A stretch of 64,000 bases of DNA from Streptomyces sp. NBC_01485 (GCF_036227125.1 NZ_CP109435.1:5332001-5396000); one strand, 5' to 3'. Positions 26,332-35,479 are shown, numbered from the stretch's first letter. A program made the numbers and translations. Notes: generated by a model not told the origin, from the sequence alone.

Positions 26332-27141
26332 ATGGACGGAGGCGGCATGAGCGCGGAAGTTGTCCACAGGCTGGGGGTGGCCGTGGGGATCGCGGCGGCC
26401 CTGTGGTGGCTGGTGCGGTGGCTCGAGACCGTACGACGCGAACGCAGGGCACGGCGGCGCCTGGCCGCGCTGCTGACCTCGGAGACGGCGCCGGACACCC
26501 GGCCCTCCGCCGCGCGGGAGGCCGTACGGCGCTGGCTTCCCGAGGTGTCGGTGGTGGGCGCCGGATGGGTGGTGGTCGGCGGTGTCGCCGGTCTCCTGCT
26601 AGGGCTGATCGGCGCGGTGGCGCTGGGGCGGTGGTGTCGCCGGCAACAGGCGGCGGCCGGTGCGGATGCGGTGAGCGAGGCCGATGCCCGGCTCGCCGCG
26701 CGGCAACTCCCGCTCGCCGCCGACCTGCTGGCCGCGTGCATCGCGGCCGGAGCCGGTCCGGTCATCGCGGCGCAGGCCGTGGGTGAGGCCCTGGGCGGGC
26801 CCGTCGGGGCGGGCTTGGCGCGCGGTGCCGCCGAGGTACGGCTGGGCGGTGAACCGGCCACCGCGTGGCGGAGGTTGGCCGCGCTGCCGGGCGCGGCGGC
26901 CCTGGCGCGGTTGCTGGAGCGGGCCGACGTGTCGGGGCTGCCGGCGGCCGGACCGGTCGCGCGGCTCGCCGCCGACACCCGCGCCGAGTGGGGGCGTGCC
27001 GCGACGGCTCGGGCCCGGCGGGCGGCCGTCATGGTCACCGCGCCGGTGGGGCTGTGCTTCCTGCCCGCCTTCATCGCCCTCGGCGTGCTGCCCATCGTGA
27101 TCGGGCTCGCGGGCGGGGTCCTGGAAGGGGGTGGGCGATGA
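26332..27141 (+). CDS. TadC-like pilus assembly membrane protein
   Basis: A 269-residue type II secretion F-domain protein, partner of TadB. It has an N-terminal membrane span (VAVGIAAALWWLVRWLE), a second near residues 75-100, a central ARQLPLAADLLAACIAAGAGPVIAAQAVGEALGG block, and the C-terminal pair ending VMVTAPVGLCFLPAFIALGVLPIVIGL. ATG 26332 has GAGAGG 8 bases before it; ATG 26347 and GTG 26323 are alternatives. It lies 46 bp after tadB. Confidence 0.87.
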   Translation: MDGGGMSAEVVHRLGVAVGIAAALWWLVRWLETVRRERRARRRLAALLTSETAPDTRPSAAREAVRRWLPEVSVVGAGWVVVGGVAGLLLGLIGAVALGRWCRRQQAAAGADAVSEADARLAARQLPLAADLLAACIAAGAGPVIAAQAVGEALGGPVGAGLARGAAEVRLGGEPATAWRRLAALPGAAALARLLERADVSGLPAAGPVARLAADTRAEWGRAATARARRAAVMVTAPVGLCFLPAFIALGVLPIVIGLAGGVLEGGGR

Positions 27142-27264
27142 CGGCGCGATGCGGGTGAACGCCGGACAGAAGCAACGCAGGCGATCGAAGCGACCGATCG
27201 AATCGAAGACGACAGATCAATCGAAGACCACGGATCAACACGACTGAACCTCACGGGGGTTGAG

Positions 27265-27474
27265 ATGTACAAGGCGGTACGGGCGCGGCTGCGTGCCCTG
27301 GTGTGCAGGGCGCGTGCGGCGCGCAGGGATGCGGGAATGGTGACGTCCGAGTACGCGATGGGGATCGTGGCGGCCGTGGGATTCGCGGTGCTCCTCCACC
27401 AGGTGGTGACGAGCGACGTGGTCGGCGCCGCGCTCCAGAACATCGTGAAACGGGCGCTCAGTGCGGGGGCGTGA
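27265..27474 (+). CDS. Flp-type pilin / DUF4244 protein
   Basis: A 69-residue protein. After a basic leader comes RDAGMVTSEYAMGIVAAVGFAVLLHQVV, with Gly before the cleavage point and Glu at +5 of the mature chain: the class III signal of Flp/Tad pilins and of the DUF4244 family. A single hydrophobic helix follows. It is the likely major subunit of the pilus-like structure made by this cluster. No prepilin peptidase (TadV) is seen in the window. Its end overlaps the start of the TadE-like gene by 14 bp. Confidence 0.88.
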   Translation: MYKAVRARLRALVCRARAARRDAGMVTSEYAMGIVAAVGFAVLLHQVVTSDVVGAALQNIVKRALSAGA

Positions 27475-27916
27475 GCGCGGACGGGAGCGCGGGCGGCGGC
27501 CTCCGCGCGCGGGCCGATGGGGGCGCGGCGGGGACCAGGGGTTCGTCACGGCGGAGGCGGCCGTCGTGCTGCCGGTGCTGGCGGCGTTCGCGATGGCGCT
27601 GGTGTGGGGGCTGCTCGCGATGTCCGTTCAGATCCGCTGCGTGGACGCGGCTCGGACCGGCGCCCGGGCGGCGGCCCGGCAGGATTCGGCCGCCGAGGTC
27701 CTGAAGGTGACCCGTGCGACGGCGCCGCGCGGGGCGGAGGTGACGGTCGGCCGGGAGGGCGACCAGGTCCGCGTGGTCGTCGTGGCGAAGCCACCGGTGC
27801 TGCGAGGGCTGCTGCCCTTCGAGGTGCGGGAGGAGGCCGTGGCGGCTGCCGAGGAGGCCGTGGGGGCGGCACAGGACGCCTCAGGAGCGGCGCCGGGCGT
27901 GGAGGCGGGGTCATGA
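27461..27916 (+). CDS. TadE-like pseudopilin
   Basis: A 151-residue protein with a basic, Arg-rich leader. DQGFVTAEAAVVLPVLAAFAMALVWGLLAMSVQIRCVDAARTGARAAARQ follows, the G-x-x-(T/A)-x-E-x-A-x-x-x-P signature of TadE domains with one membrane helix. TadE proteins are minor pilin-like subunits or assembly factors. The GTG start lies inside the pilin gene. The end overlaps the TadG-like gene by ATGA. Confidence 0.87.
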   Translation: MRGRERGRERGRRPPRAGRWGRGGDQGFVTAEAAVVLPVLAAFAMALVWGLLAMSVQIRCVDAARTGARAAARQDSAAEVLKVTRATAPRGAEVTVGREGDQVRVVVVAKPPVLRGLLPFEVREEAVAAAEEAVGAAQDASGAAPGVEAGS

Positions 27917-28404
27917 GGGTCCGTGGCCGTGGAGCGTCCTGTGGAGGGCGCCGTGGGGGCGGGGACCGTGGTTCCGCCACCGTGTGGAGCATCGGCGCGA
28001 TCGCGGTGCTGTGCGTGGTGTTCGGTGTCGTGCTCGCCCTCGGCCAGGCCGTGGCGGTCCGGCACCGTGCCGCGGGCGGCGCCGATCTCGCGGCGCTCGC
28101 GGCCGCCGACCACTGGACGGACGGCGCCGAGCGGGCCTGTGCCCGGGCGGACCGGGTGGCCCGGGCACAGGGCGCGCGACTGGTGCGGTGCGCCGTCGTC
28201 GGCGAGATCTCCGACGTGACGGCGGCGTCGGGACGGGGGCTGTTCGCAGCCGAGGTCAGGGCACGGGCGGGCCCGGCGGACGCGCTGCCCCCTCCGCCGT
28301 CCGCACTCCCTGCCCCTGACCCTGCGGCTGTTCCTGCCCCTGTCCCTGCTCCACCGCCTCTGCCTCCGGCTTCTCCTCGGGAGCCTCCCGCACCAGTTCC
28401 GTGA
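27913..28404 (+). CDS. TadG-like (Rv3654c-type, helicase/secretion neighbourhood TadE-like) protein
   Basis: A 163-residue protein. RGSATVWSIGAIAVLCVVFGVVLALGQAVAVRHRAAGGADLAALAAAD is the membrane-anchored N-terminal signature of the Rv3654c family, which sits beside a helicase in mycobacteria as here. A disordered proline/alanine-rich tail of about 40 residues follows. That tail overlaps the 3' end of the convergent helicase gene by 149 bp. Last gene of the Tad-like operon. Confidence 0.85.
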   Translation: MRVRGRGASCGGRRGGGDRGSATVWSIGAIAVLCVVFGVVLALGQAVAVRHRAAGGADLAALAAADHWTDGAERACARADRVARAQGARLVRCAVVGEISDVTAASGRGLFAAEVRARAGPADALPPPPSALPAPDPAAVPAPVPAPPPLPPASPREPPAPVP

Positions 28405-30823
28405 GCAGGCGTACGGCTCCCCGTTTGTGCAGCGGTTCGTTGCCGTTGCCGCACTTGGGGGACTGGATGCAGGACGGGCAGCCGGCGTCGCACTCGCAGG
28501 AGGCGATGGCCTGGCGGGTGGCGGTCAGCCAGGCGCGGGCCGTGTGGAAGGCGCGCTCCGCGAAGCCCGCGCCGCCGGGATGGCCGTCGTAGACGAAGAC
28601 CGTCGGCAACAGCGTGTCGGGGTGGAGCGGGACCGACACGCCGCCGATGTCCCAGCGGTCGCAGGTCGCGAAGAGGGGCAGCATCCCGATCGAGGCGTGT
28701 TCGGCGGCGTGCAGGGCCCCGCCGAGGATCTCGGGGTTGATCCGGGCGGCGTCCAGTTGGTCTTCGGTGACCGTCCACCACACCGCGCGGGTGCGCAACG
28801 TACGAGGAGGGAGGTCGAGCTTCGACTCGCCCAGGACTTCACCGGTGATGACCCGTCGACGCAGGAAGGAGACGACCTGGTTGGTGACTTCGACCGAGCC
28901 GTAGCACAACCGCCCCTGGCCCCACGGGATTTCGACGTCGGTCTCCAGGACGGAGATCGCCGTCGTGTCGCGGGCGACCGTCGAGTACGGCGGGTTGGCC
29001 TCCTCGACCAGGGCGACGGAGTCCTCCAGGTCCAGGGAACGCACGAGATACGTGCGGCCCTGGTGGAGGTGGACCGCGCCCTCGTGGACGGTGGTGTGGG
29101 CGGAGCCCGCGTCGACCGTGCCGAGCAGCCGGCCCGTGCCGGCCTCGACGACCTGGATGGGTCGGCCGCCCTCGCCACGTATGTCCGTGAGGTCGGCGGC
29201 CCGTTCCCGGCGGGTCCAGTGCCAGGCCTTCGTCCGGCGGCGCAGCAGCTTCGCGGCCTCCAACTGCGGCAGCAGGCCCTCGGTCTCGGGGCCGAACAGG
29301 GCCAGGTCCTCGTCGGTCAACGGGAGTTCCGCGGCCGCCGCGCACAGGTGCGGGGCGAGGACGTAGGGGTTGTCGGGGTCCAGGACCGTCGACTCCACCG
29401 GGCGGTCGAACAGCGCCTCCGGGTGGTGGACCAGGAAGGTGTCCAGCGGGTCGTCCCGGGCGACCAGCACCGCCAGCGCCCCCTGCCCGGAGCGGCCCGC
29501 CCGGCCCGCCTGCTGCCACAGGGACGCGCGCGTCCCCGGGTAGCCGGCGATCAGGACGGCGTCCAGGCCGGAGACATCGATGCCGAGCTCCAGGGCGGTC
29601 GTGGCGGCCAGGCCGAGGAGTTCGCCCGAGTGCAGGGCCTGCTCCAGGGCGCGCCGTTCCTCGGGGAGGTAACCGCCACGGTACGCCGCGACCCGCCGGG
29701 CGAGTGAGCGGTCGACCTCGGCGAGGCGCTCCTGGGCGATCAGCGCGATCAGCTCGGCGCCGCGCCGGGAGCGGACGAAGGCGACGGTGCGCACGCCCTG
29801 GACGGCGAGGTCGGTCAGCAGGTCGGCGGTCTCGGCGGTGGCGGTACGCCGGACGGGGGCGCCCTTCTCGCCCTGCATCTCGGTGAGCGGGGGCTCCCAG
29901 AGGGCGAACACCAGTTCGCCACGGGGTGAGGCGTCGTCGGCGACCTCGACCACCGGGAGGCCGGTGAGGCGCCCCGCGGCCACCGCGGGCTCGGCGGCCG
30001 TCGCGGAGGCCAGCAGGAAGACGGGGGAGGCCCCGTAGCGGGCGCAGAGGCGGCGCAGGCGGCGCAGTACTTGGGCGACGTGGGAGCCGAACACGCCGCG
30101 ATAGGTGTGGCACTCGTCGATGACGACGTACTTCAGCGACTTCAGGAAGGAGGACCAGCGGGGGTGGGACGGGAGGATGCCCCGGTGCAGCATGTCCGGG
30201 TTGGTCAGGACGTAGTTGGCGTACTGGCGGATCCACTCCCGTTCCTCGAACGGCGTGTCGCCGTCGTACACGGCCGGCCGTACCGCGTTGCCGAGAGGTT
30301 GTGAAAGTTCCTTCACAGAGCGGCACTGGTCCGCCGCCAGAGCCTTGGTGGGGGCCAGGTAGAGGGTGGTGGCCCCGCGGCCGTTGGGGGCCTCGGAGCC
30401 GTCCAGGAGGGCCGAGAGGACCGGCACGAGGTAGGCCAGGGACTTGCCGGACGCGGTGCCCGTGGCGACGACCACCGAGTCGCCGTCCAGGGCGTGCTCG
30501 GCGGCGAGGGCCTGGTGGGCCCAGGGGTGTTCGATGCCCCCGGCCTGCACGGCCGCGACGACCTCCGCGCGAATCCGGTCCGGCCAGACGGCATGGCGGC
30601 CCTCGCGCGGGGGCAAGTGCTCCGTATGAGTGATGCGCGAGGCCCGGCTCGGTCCCGGGGCGAGCCGTTCCAGGATCGCGCCCGGAGACAGGCGGGGCGC
30701 GGCCTCGGGCGAGGGTCGATCGGGTCGGTGATTCTTGGCCATCGGCACCGAGTGTGTCACCGGCGTGACGGACAATGGAGCGAAGGCGTCGTGCACGCCT
30801 GCCGGTAAGTGATTGAATGCCAT
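28256..30823 (-). CDS. DEAD/DEAH-box helicase with DUF1998-type C-terminus (MrfA/YprA-like)
   Basis: An 855-residue superfamily 2 helicase. Motif I is VVATGTASGKSLAYLVP, motif II is YVVIDECHTYRGVFGSHV (DECH), motif III is FLLASATAA, and motif VI is QQAGRAGRSGQGALAV. The C-terminal part carries CECDAGCPSCIQSPKCGNGN, a four-cysteine cluster typical of MrfA/YprA helicases, which unwind DNA in mitomycin-type repair. The tail is Gln/Pro-rich and overlaps the TadG-like gene. The start at 30823 (MAFNHLPAGVHD) is favoured by family likeness; MAKNH at 30742 is an alternative. It is divergent from bldG, with 81 bp between starts. Confidence 0.93.
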   Translation of the reverse strand: MAFNHLPAGVHDAFAPLSVTPVTHSVPMAKNHRPDRPSPEAAPRLSPGAILERLAPGPSRASRITHTEHLPPREGRHAVWPDRIRAEVVAAVQAGGIEHPWAHQALAAEHALDGDSVVVATGTASGKSLAYLVPVLSALLDGSEAPNGRGATTLYLAPTKALAADQCRSVKELSQPLGNAVRPAVYDGDTPFEEREWIRQYANYVLTNPDMLHRGILPSHPRWSSFLKSLKYVVIDECHTYRGVFGSHVAQVLRRLRRLCARYGASPVFLLASATAAEPAVAAGRLTGLPVVEVADDASPRGELVFALWEPPLTEMQGEKGAPVRRTATAETADLLTDLAVQGVRTVAFVRSRRGAELIALIAQERLAEVDRSLARRVAAYRGGYLPEERRALEQALHSGELLGLAATTALELGIDVSGLDAVLIAGYPGTRASLWQQAGRAGRSGQGALAVLVARDDPLDTFLVHHPEALFDRPVESTVLDPDNPYVLAPHLCAAAAELPLTDEDLALFGPETEGLLPQLEAAKLLRRRTKAWHWTRRERAADLTDIRGEGGRPIQVVEAGTGRLLGTVDAGSAHTTVHEGAVHLHQGRTYLVRSLDLEDSVALVEEANPPYSTVARDTTAISVLETDVEIPWGQGRLCYGSVEVTNQVVSFLRRRVITGEVLGESKLDLPPRTLRTRAVWWTVTEDQLDAARINPEILGGALHAAEHASIGMLPLFATCDRWDIGGVSVPLHPDTLLPTVFVYDGHPGGAGFAERAFHTARAWLTATRQAIASCECDAGCPSCIQSPKCGNGNEPLHKRGAVRLLTELVREAPEEKPEAEAVEQGQGQEQPQGQGQGVRTAEGAARPPGPPVP

Positions 30824-30904
30824 CGCAGCTGGCGTACCGTCCCGGGGGTTCCTGCCCAGGTGTCCCGAGGGGCGACCGCTCGATAGCAAGGTGCTGGAGG
30901 ATCC

Positions 30905-31246
30905 GTGGACCTGTCTCTGTCGACCCGTACCGTCGGCGATCGTACGGTCGTCGAGGTCGGTGGCGAAATCGACGTATATACCGCGCCCAAGTTGCGCGAG
31001 CAGCTGGTCGAGCTGGTGAACGACGGCAATTTCCACCTTGTCGTCGACATGGAGGGCGTGGACTTCCTCGACTCCACCGGGCTCGGCGTGCTGGTCGGTG
31101 GACTGAAGCGGGTGCGTGCCCATGAGGGCTCGCTCCGGCTGGTCTGCAACCAGGAGCGTATTTTGAAGATCTTCCGCATCACCGGTCTGACCAAGGTGTT
31201 CCCGATTCACACCTCGGTCGACGAAGCGGTCGCTGCCACCGACTGA
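30905..31246 (+). CDS. bldG: Anti-sigma factor antagonist BldG
   Basis: A 113-residue STAS-domain protein of the SpoIIAA/RsbV type. VDFLDSTGLGVLVGGLKRVRAHEG holds the phosphorylatable serine (DSTGL). MDLSLSTRTVGDRTVVEVGGEIDVYTAPKL is the characteristic N-terminus. In Streptomyces BldG is needed for aerial hyphae and antibiotic production; it binds anti-sigma factors, including the product of the next gene and UshX/RsbA, to free sigma factors such as SigH. GTG 30905 has GGAGG 4 bases upstream. The neighbour 118 bp downstream is its cognate anti-sigma factor. Confidence 0.97.
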   Translation: MDLSLSTRTVGDRTVVEVGGEIDVYTAPKLREQLVELVNDGNFHLVVDMEGVDFLDSTGLGVLVGGLKRVRAHEGSLRLVCNQERILKIFRITGLTKVFPIHTSVDEAVAATD

Positions 31247-31364
31247 CCACCCCGTCCCGGGCCGCCCCGTGCGGCCCGGGCACGGCTGGTCGAACAACAT
31301 TGGGGGGTCCGGGCTTCGGTGGCCCGGCCCTCCGACAGCACGCCCGTAGTTCCGAGGGGGACGC

Positions 31365-31799
31365 ATGGCCACCGTTGAACTCCGCTTCAGCGCGCTGCCC
31401 GAGCACGTCAGGACCGCCCGACTGGTGGCGGCAGCGGTGGCGCGCAGGGCCGGGGTGGACGAGGCCGTCCTCGACGAGGTCAGGCTCGCCGTGGGCGAGG
31501 CCTGTACCCGTGCCGTCGGACTGCACCAGAGCGGCGGCATCACCGCGCCCGTGAAGGTGCTGCTGATCGAGGAGGAGAAGCAGTTCTCCATCGAGGTCGG
31601 TGACGAGGCGCCACGCTCGGCTCCCGGCGACCGCGTACCCGGCTCCGGCGCGGACGTCGACGCCGAGACCGAGGAGGACGAGATGGGCCTCGCGGTCATC
31701 AGCGGCCTCGTCGACGACGTCGAGGTCACCGCCGGGGAGCACGGCGGGCTGATCCGTATGACCTGGCCGAGCGCATCGGCGACCGTGCCGCTGCCCTGA
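31365..31799 (+). CDS. Anti-sigma regulatory factor, BldG partner (HATPase, RsbW/SpoIIAB-like)
   Basis: A 144-residue protein with the fold of serine-kinase anti-sigma factors. VLDEVRLAVGEACTRAVGLH is the N-box (E-x-x-x-N region, here with R in place of the classic N). VEVGDEAP and EMGLAVISGLVDDVEV are the later ATP-lid segments. The equivalent Streptomyces coelicolor gene, cotranscribed with bldG, antagonises it. The altered N-box suggests weak or absent kinase activity. A strong terminator follows. Confidence 0.9.
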   Translation: MATVELRFSALPEHVRTARLVAAAVARRAGVDEAVLDEVRLAVGEACTRAVGLHQSGGITAPVKVLLIEEEKQFSIEVGDEAPRSAPGDRVPGSGADVDAETEEDEMGLAVISGLVDDVEVTAGEHGGLIRMTWPSASATVPLP

Positions 31800-31845
31800 G
31801 CACAGCGTCCGCCGCCCCGAGCCGCGTCCGGCGACTTTTCTTTAC

Positions 31846-31876
31846 CCGAAGGGCCCTACCTCGTAGGGCCCTTCGG
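31846..31876 (+). terminator. Terminator after the bldG operon
   Basis: A perfect 14-bp stem CCGAAGGGCCCTAC / GTAGGGCCCTTCGG with a CTC loop begins 47 bases after the stop. It is typical of strong Streptomyces terminators although no long T-run follows. Confidence 0.8.
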
Positions 31877-31921
31877 CATGTGCGGACCCGGGGGAGCGCG
31901 CTTACAGTGGTTCCGTGAAAT

Positions 31922-31976
31922 GAATCTTGGAATATCGGAATCTTGGTGAAGCGAACCTTGGCGAAGTGAATCTTGC
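31922..31976. repeat. Four phased GAAYCTTGG direct repeats upstream of hppA
   Basis: GAATCTTGG (31922), GAATCTTGG (31938), GAACCTTGG (31953) and GAATCTTGC (31968) recur at 15-16 bp spacing. They lie 165-220 bp before hppA in a stretch that is AT-rich for this genome. The even spacing suggests a multimeric regulator site. Confidence 0.6.
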
Positions 31977-31983
31977 GGCGGAT

Positions 31984-32024
31984 ATCGTGAATCAATTCAC
32001 GATCGCCAATGCCCCGAAGGCATT
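31984..32024. promoter_or_regulatory. Two inverted repeats upstream of hppA
   Basis: ATCGTGAAT-CA-ATTCACGAT (31984-32003) is a perfect operator-like palindrome. AATGCC-CCGAA-GGCATT (32008-32024) follows 4 bases later. Either could bind a regulator or fold in the hppA leader; nothing else occupies the gap up to 32141. Confidence 0.5.
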
Positions 32025-32141
32025 ACCGTGCGGGTTTTGCGTGCGCGGGTGAATTCCGTTTGCCGTGCTCTGTTTTGATCGGGGTCTGGTACCTACAATC
32101 CGTCCACATCTTGAGCTCAGCCCAAGCGTCAAGGAGGACGA

Positions 32142-34547
32142 ATGGCGGGGCTTTCTACCCCTCAGCGATTGGATCACCCCACAACCCTCGCGGCAGCGGT
32201 GCTGACCGACGGGAACCGGCTGCTAGTGGTGGTCATCGCGGTCGTGGCGCTGGCCGCACTCGTGGTCGCGGGCGTGCTGCTGCGCCAGGTACTCGCGGCC
32301 GGCGAGGGCACCGACAGCATGAAGAAGATCGCGGCGGCGGTCCAGGAAGGTGCCAACGCCTATCTGGCCCGGCAACTGCGCACGCTCGGCGTATTCGCCG
32401 TCCTCGTGTTCTTCCTGCTCCTGCTGCTGCCCGCGGACGACTGGAATCAGCGCGCCGGACGATCGATCTTCTTCCTGATCGGTGCGGGGTTCTCGGCGGC
32501 CACCGGTTATATCGGCATGTGGCTCGCCGTGCGCAGTAATGTGCGCGTCGCCGCGGCGGCCCGGGAAGCGACTCCGGCGGAAGGCGAACCGGAAAAGGAT
32601 CTCACCACCGTCTCGCACAAGGCAATGAAGATCGCATTCCGTACGGGCGGCGTCGTCGGCATGTTCACGGTGGGGCTCGGGCTGCTCGGCGCCGCCTGCG
32701 TGGTGCTGGTGTACGCGGCCGACGCGCCGAAGGTGCTGGAGGGCTTCGGGCTCGGCGCGGCGCTCATCGCCATGTTCATGAGGGTCGGCGGCGGCATCTT
32801 CACCAAGGCCGCCGACGTCGGCGCCGACCTGGTCGGCAAGGTCGAGAAGGGCATCCCGGAGGACGATCCGCGCAACGCCGCGACCATCGCCGACAACGTG
32901 GGCGACAACGTCGGCGACTGCGCGGGCATGGCGGCCGACCTCTTCGAGTCGTACGCCGTGACCCTGGTCGCCGCGCTGATCCTCGGCAAGGTGGCCTTCG
33001 GCGACGCGGGCCTCGCCTTCCCGCTGCTCGTGCCCGCGATCGGCGTGCTCACGGCCATGGTCGGCATCTTCGCGGTCGCCCCGCGCCGGACCGACCGCAG
33101 TGGCATGTCCGCGATCAACCGGGGCTTCTTCATCTCCGCGGTGATCTCGCTGGTCCTGGTGGCCGTGGCGGTCTACGTCTATCTGCCGGGCAAGTACGCC
33201 GACCTCGACGGTGTCACCGACGCGGCGATCCAGGGCAAGAACGGCGACCCGCGGGTCCTCGCCCTCGTCGCGGTGGCGATCGGGATCGTCCTGGCCGCCG
33301 TCATCCAGCAGTTGACGGGCTACTTCACCGAGACCACGCGCCGCCCGGTGCGAGACATCGGCAAGTCGTCGCTGACCGGCCCCGCCACCGTCGTCCTCGC
33401 CGGAATCTCCGTCGGGCTCGAATCGGCCGTCTACACCGCGCTGCTGATCGGCCTGGGCGTGTACGGGGCGTTCCTGCTCGGCGGTACGTCGATCATGCTG
33501 GCGCTGTTCGCGGTGGCGCTGGCCGGCACCGGGCTGCTCACCACGGTCGGTGTGATCGTCGCGATGGACACCTTCGGGCCGGTCTCCGACAACGCGCAGG
33601 GCATCGCCGAGATGTCCGGTGACGTCGAGGGCGCGGGCGCGCAGGTGCTCACCAACCTCGACGCCGTCGGCAACACCACCAAGGCCATCACCAAGGGCAT
33701 CGCCATCGCCACCGCAGTCCTGGCGGCGTCGGCGCTCTTCGGGTCGTACCGGGACGCGATCACGACCGGCGCGCAGGACGTCGGCGAGGAACTGTCCGGG
33801 GCGGGCGCGCCGATGAGCCTGATGATGGACATCTCGCAGCCCAACAACCTCGTCGGCCTCATCGCGGGCGCGGCGGTCGTCTTCCTCTTCTCGGGGCTGG
33901 CGATCAACGCGGTGGCGCGGTCGGCGGGGTCCGTGGTGTTCGAGGTGCGGCGGCAGTTCCGCGAGCACCCCGGGATCATGGACTACAGCGAGGAGCCGGA
34001 GTACGGCAAGGTCGTCGACATCTGCACCAGGGACGCGCTGCGCGAACTGGCCACCCCGGGGCTCCTCGCCGTCCTGGCACCGGTGTTCATCGGCTTCACG
34101 CTCGGGGTCGGTGCGCTGGGCGCGTTCCTGGCGGGCGCGATCGGCACGGGCACGCTGATGGCCGTCTTCCTCGCCAACTCCGGCGGTGCGTGGGACAACG
34201 CCAAGAAGCTCGTCGAGGACGGCCACTACGGCGGCAAGGGCAGCGAGGCTCACGCGGCCACGGTGATCGGGGACACGGTCGGCGACCCGTTCAAGGACAC
34301 CGCAGGGCCCGCGATCAACCCGCTGCTGAAGGTCATGAACCTGGTCGCGCTGCTCATCGCGCCCGCTGTGATCAACTTCAGCTACGGCGAGGACAAGAGC
34401 ATCGGCGTACGGATCCTGATCGCGGTCCTCGCGCTCGTCGTCATCGTGGTCTCGGTGTACGTCTCCAAGCGGCGCGGCATCGCCATGGGTGACGAGGACG
34501 GCGCCGGCACGTCCTCCAAGTCGCCGGATGCGGCGGTGGTTTCGTAG
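32142..34547 (+). CDS. hppA: K+-insensitive proton-pumping inorganic pyrophosphatase
   Basis: An 801-residue membrane pyrophosphatase that couples PPi hydrolysis to proton export. It has about 16 hydrophobic segments. The catalytic loop is DVGADLVGKVEKGIPEDDPRNAATIADNVGDNVGDCAGMAADLFESY (DVGADLVGKxE, DNVGDNVGD), and a second acidic site is GGAWDNAKK. Lysine in AGAQVLTNLDAVGNTTKAITKG (GNTTKA) marks the K+-independent class. The ATG at 32142 follows AAGGAGGACGA. A hairpin terminator lies just after the stop. Confidence 0.97.
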   Translation: MAGLSTPQRLDHPTTLAAAVLTDGNRLLVVVIAVVALAALVVAGVLLRQVLAAGEGTDSMKKIAAAVQEGANAYLARQLRTLGVFAVLVFFLLLLLPADDWNQRAGRSIFFLIGAGFSAATGYIGMWLAVRSNVRVAAAAREATPAEGEPEKDLTTVSHKAMKIAFRTGGVVGMFTVGLGLLGAACVVLVYAADAPKVLEGFGLGAALIAMFMRVGGGIFTKAADVGADLVGKVEKGIPEDDPRNAATIADNVGDNVGDCAGMAADLFESYAVTLVAALILGKVAFGDAGLAFPLLVPAIGVLTAMVGIFAVAPRRTDRSGMSAINRGFFISAVISLVLVAVAVYVYLPGKYADLDGVTDAAIQGKNGDPRVLALVAVAIGIVLAAVIQQLTGYFTETTRRPVRDIGKSSLTGPATVVLAGISVGLESAVYTALLIGLGVYGAFLLGGTSIMLALFAVALAGTGLLTTVGVIVAMDTFGPVSDNAQGIAEMSGDVEGAGAQVLTNLDAVGNTTKAITKGIAIATAVLAASALFGSYRDAITTGAQDVGEELSGAGAPMSLMMDISQPNNLVGLIAGAAVVFLFSGLAINAVARSAGSVVFEVRRQFREHPGIMDYSEEPEYGKVVDICTRDALRELATPGLLAVLAPVFIGFTLGVGALGAFLAGAIGTGTLMAVFLANSGGAWDNAKKLVEDGHYGGKGSEAHAATVIGDTVGDPFKDTAGPAINPLLKVMNLVALLIAPAVINFSYGEDKSIGVRILIAVLALVVIVVSVYVSKRRGIAMGDEDGAGTSSKSPDAAVVS

Positions 34548-34575
34548 AACTGCTCATCAGGTCCTCGTGCAAAGG

Positions 34576-34613
34576 GCGGGCGGACGGCGCGTGTTGACGC
34601 GTGGTCCGCCCGC
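34576..34613 (+). terminator. Terminator after hppA
   Basis: The arms GCGGGCGGAC and GTCCGCCCGC enclose a further GCGCGT / ACGCGT pairing, giving one long stem 28 bases after the hppA stop. Confidence 0.7.
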
Positions 34614-34759
34614 TGTGTCGTTCGTGTGTCGGTGCCGTGAGCCTTCTCTCTCGTGGTGCAAATGCCTTCAATGATCTGCATAGCGGACATTCGTTCTAGG
34701 GGTGTCGCCCGATTGGCGTGTATGTTCCGGGGCCGAGAGCCATGGAAGGGACCAATCCG

Positions 34760-35341
34760 GTGAACAAGAAGCTCGCGGCCGCACTGTCCGGCGGTGCGGT
34801 ACTGGTACTGGCGCTGTCGGGATGCAGCAGTGACGACGGCAACAAGGAGCTCGACGCCTGGGCCAAGCAGGTCTGCGACGCGCTGCCGGCCCAGGACGCG
34901 AAGGTCGACGCGGCCAACGCCGCGATCAAGCAGGCGGCCACCGACAACAACGCTCCGGCGAACGTCCAGAAGACGGACTCGCAGGCCTTCCAGGACATGT
35001 CCGACGCCTACAGCGCGCTCGCACAGGCCGTCCAGAAGGCCGGTACGCCGCCCGGTGTCGACGACGCCGAGAAGAAGCAGAAGGACGCCGTCTCGGCGCT
35101 CACCACCCTCTCGACGTCCTACGCGGCCCTGAAGAAGCAGGTCGACGCGCTGGACACGAAGAACCAGGCGAAGTTCGCCGACGGCCTTCAGGACATCGCC
35201 ACCGACCTCGGCAAGCTCAGCAAGAGCGGCAACACCGCGCTCAAGAACCTCGAGCAGGGCGACGTCAAGGACGCCATGGCCAAGCAGGACAGCTGCAAGA
35301 AGGTGGCCGCCTCCGCCTCGGCCCGCGCGACGACGAGCTGA
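34760..35341 (+). CDS. Small secreted lipoprotein, helical
   Basis: A 193-residue protein with a lipoprotein signal, VNKKLAAALSGGAVLVLAL then the lipobox LSGC at about residue 22. The mature part is an acidic, Ala/Lys-rich helical domain with regular heptad-like spacing, and two cysteines (VCDAL and DSCKK) that may form a disulfide. I recognise no enzymatic motif. The GTG at 34760 is chosen because GAAGGGA lies 8 bases upstream; ATG 34742 would add 6 residues. Conserved in position beside hppA in Streptomyces. Confidence 0.8.
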   Translation: MNKKLAAALSGGAVLVLALSGCSSDDGNKELDAWAKQVCDALPAQDAKVDAANAAIKQAATDNNAPANVQKTDSQAFQDMSDAYSALAQAVQKAGTPPGVDDAEKKQKDAVSALTTLSTSYAALKKQVDALDTKNQAKFADGLQDIATDLGKLSKSGNTALKNLEQGDVKDAMAKQDSCKKVAASASARATTS

Positions 35342-35479
35342 GCCCGGGACGCGAGAGGCTGAGACCGGGCTACGGCGAGTCGGCGCCAGTGCCGGTGCCG
35401 GGCGGCGAGGGCTAGGACCGGGTGGTCGGAGAGTGCCATCCGTCCGGACGGGTGACCGGTGACGGGAGACAATGGGGGC

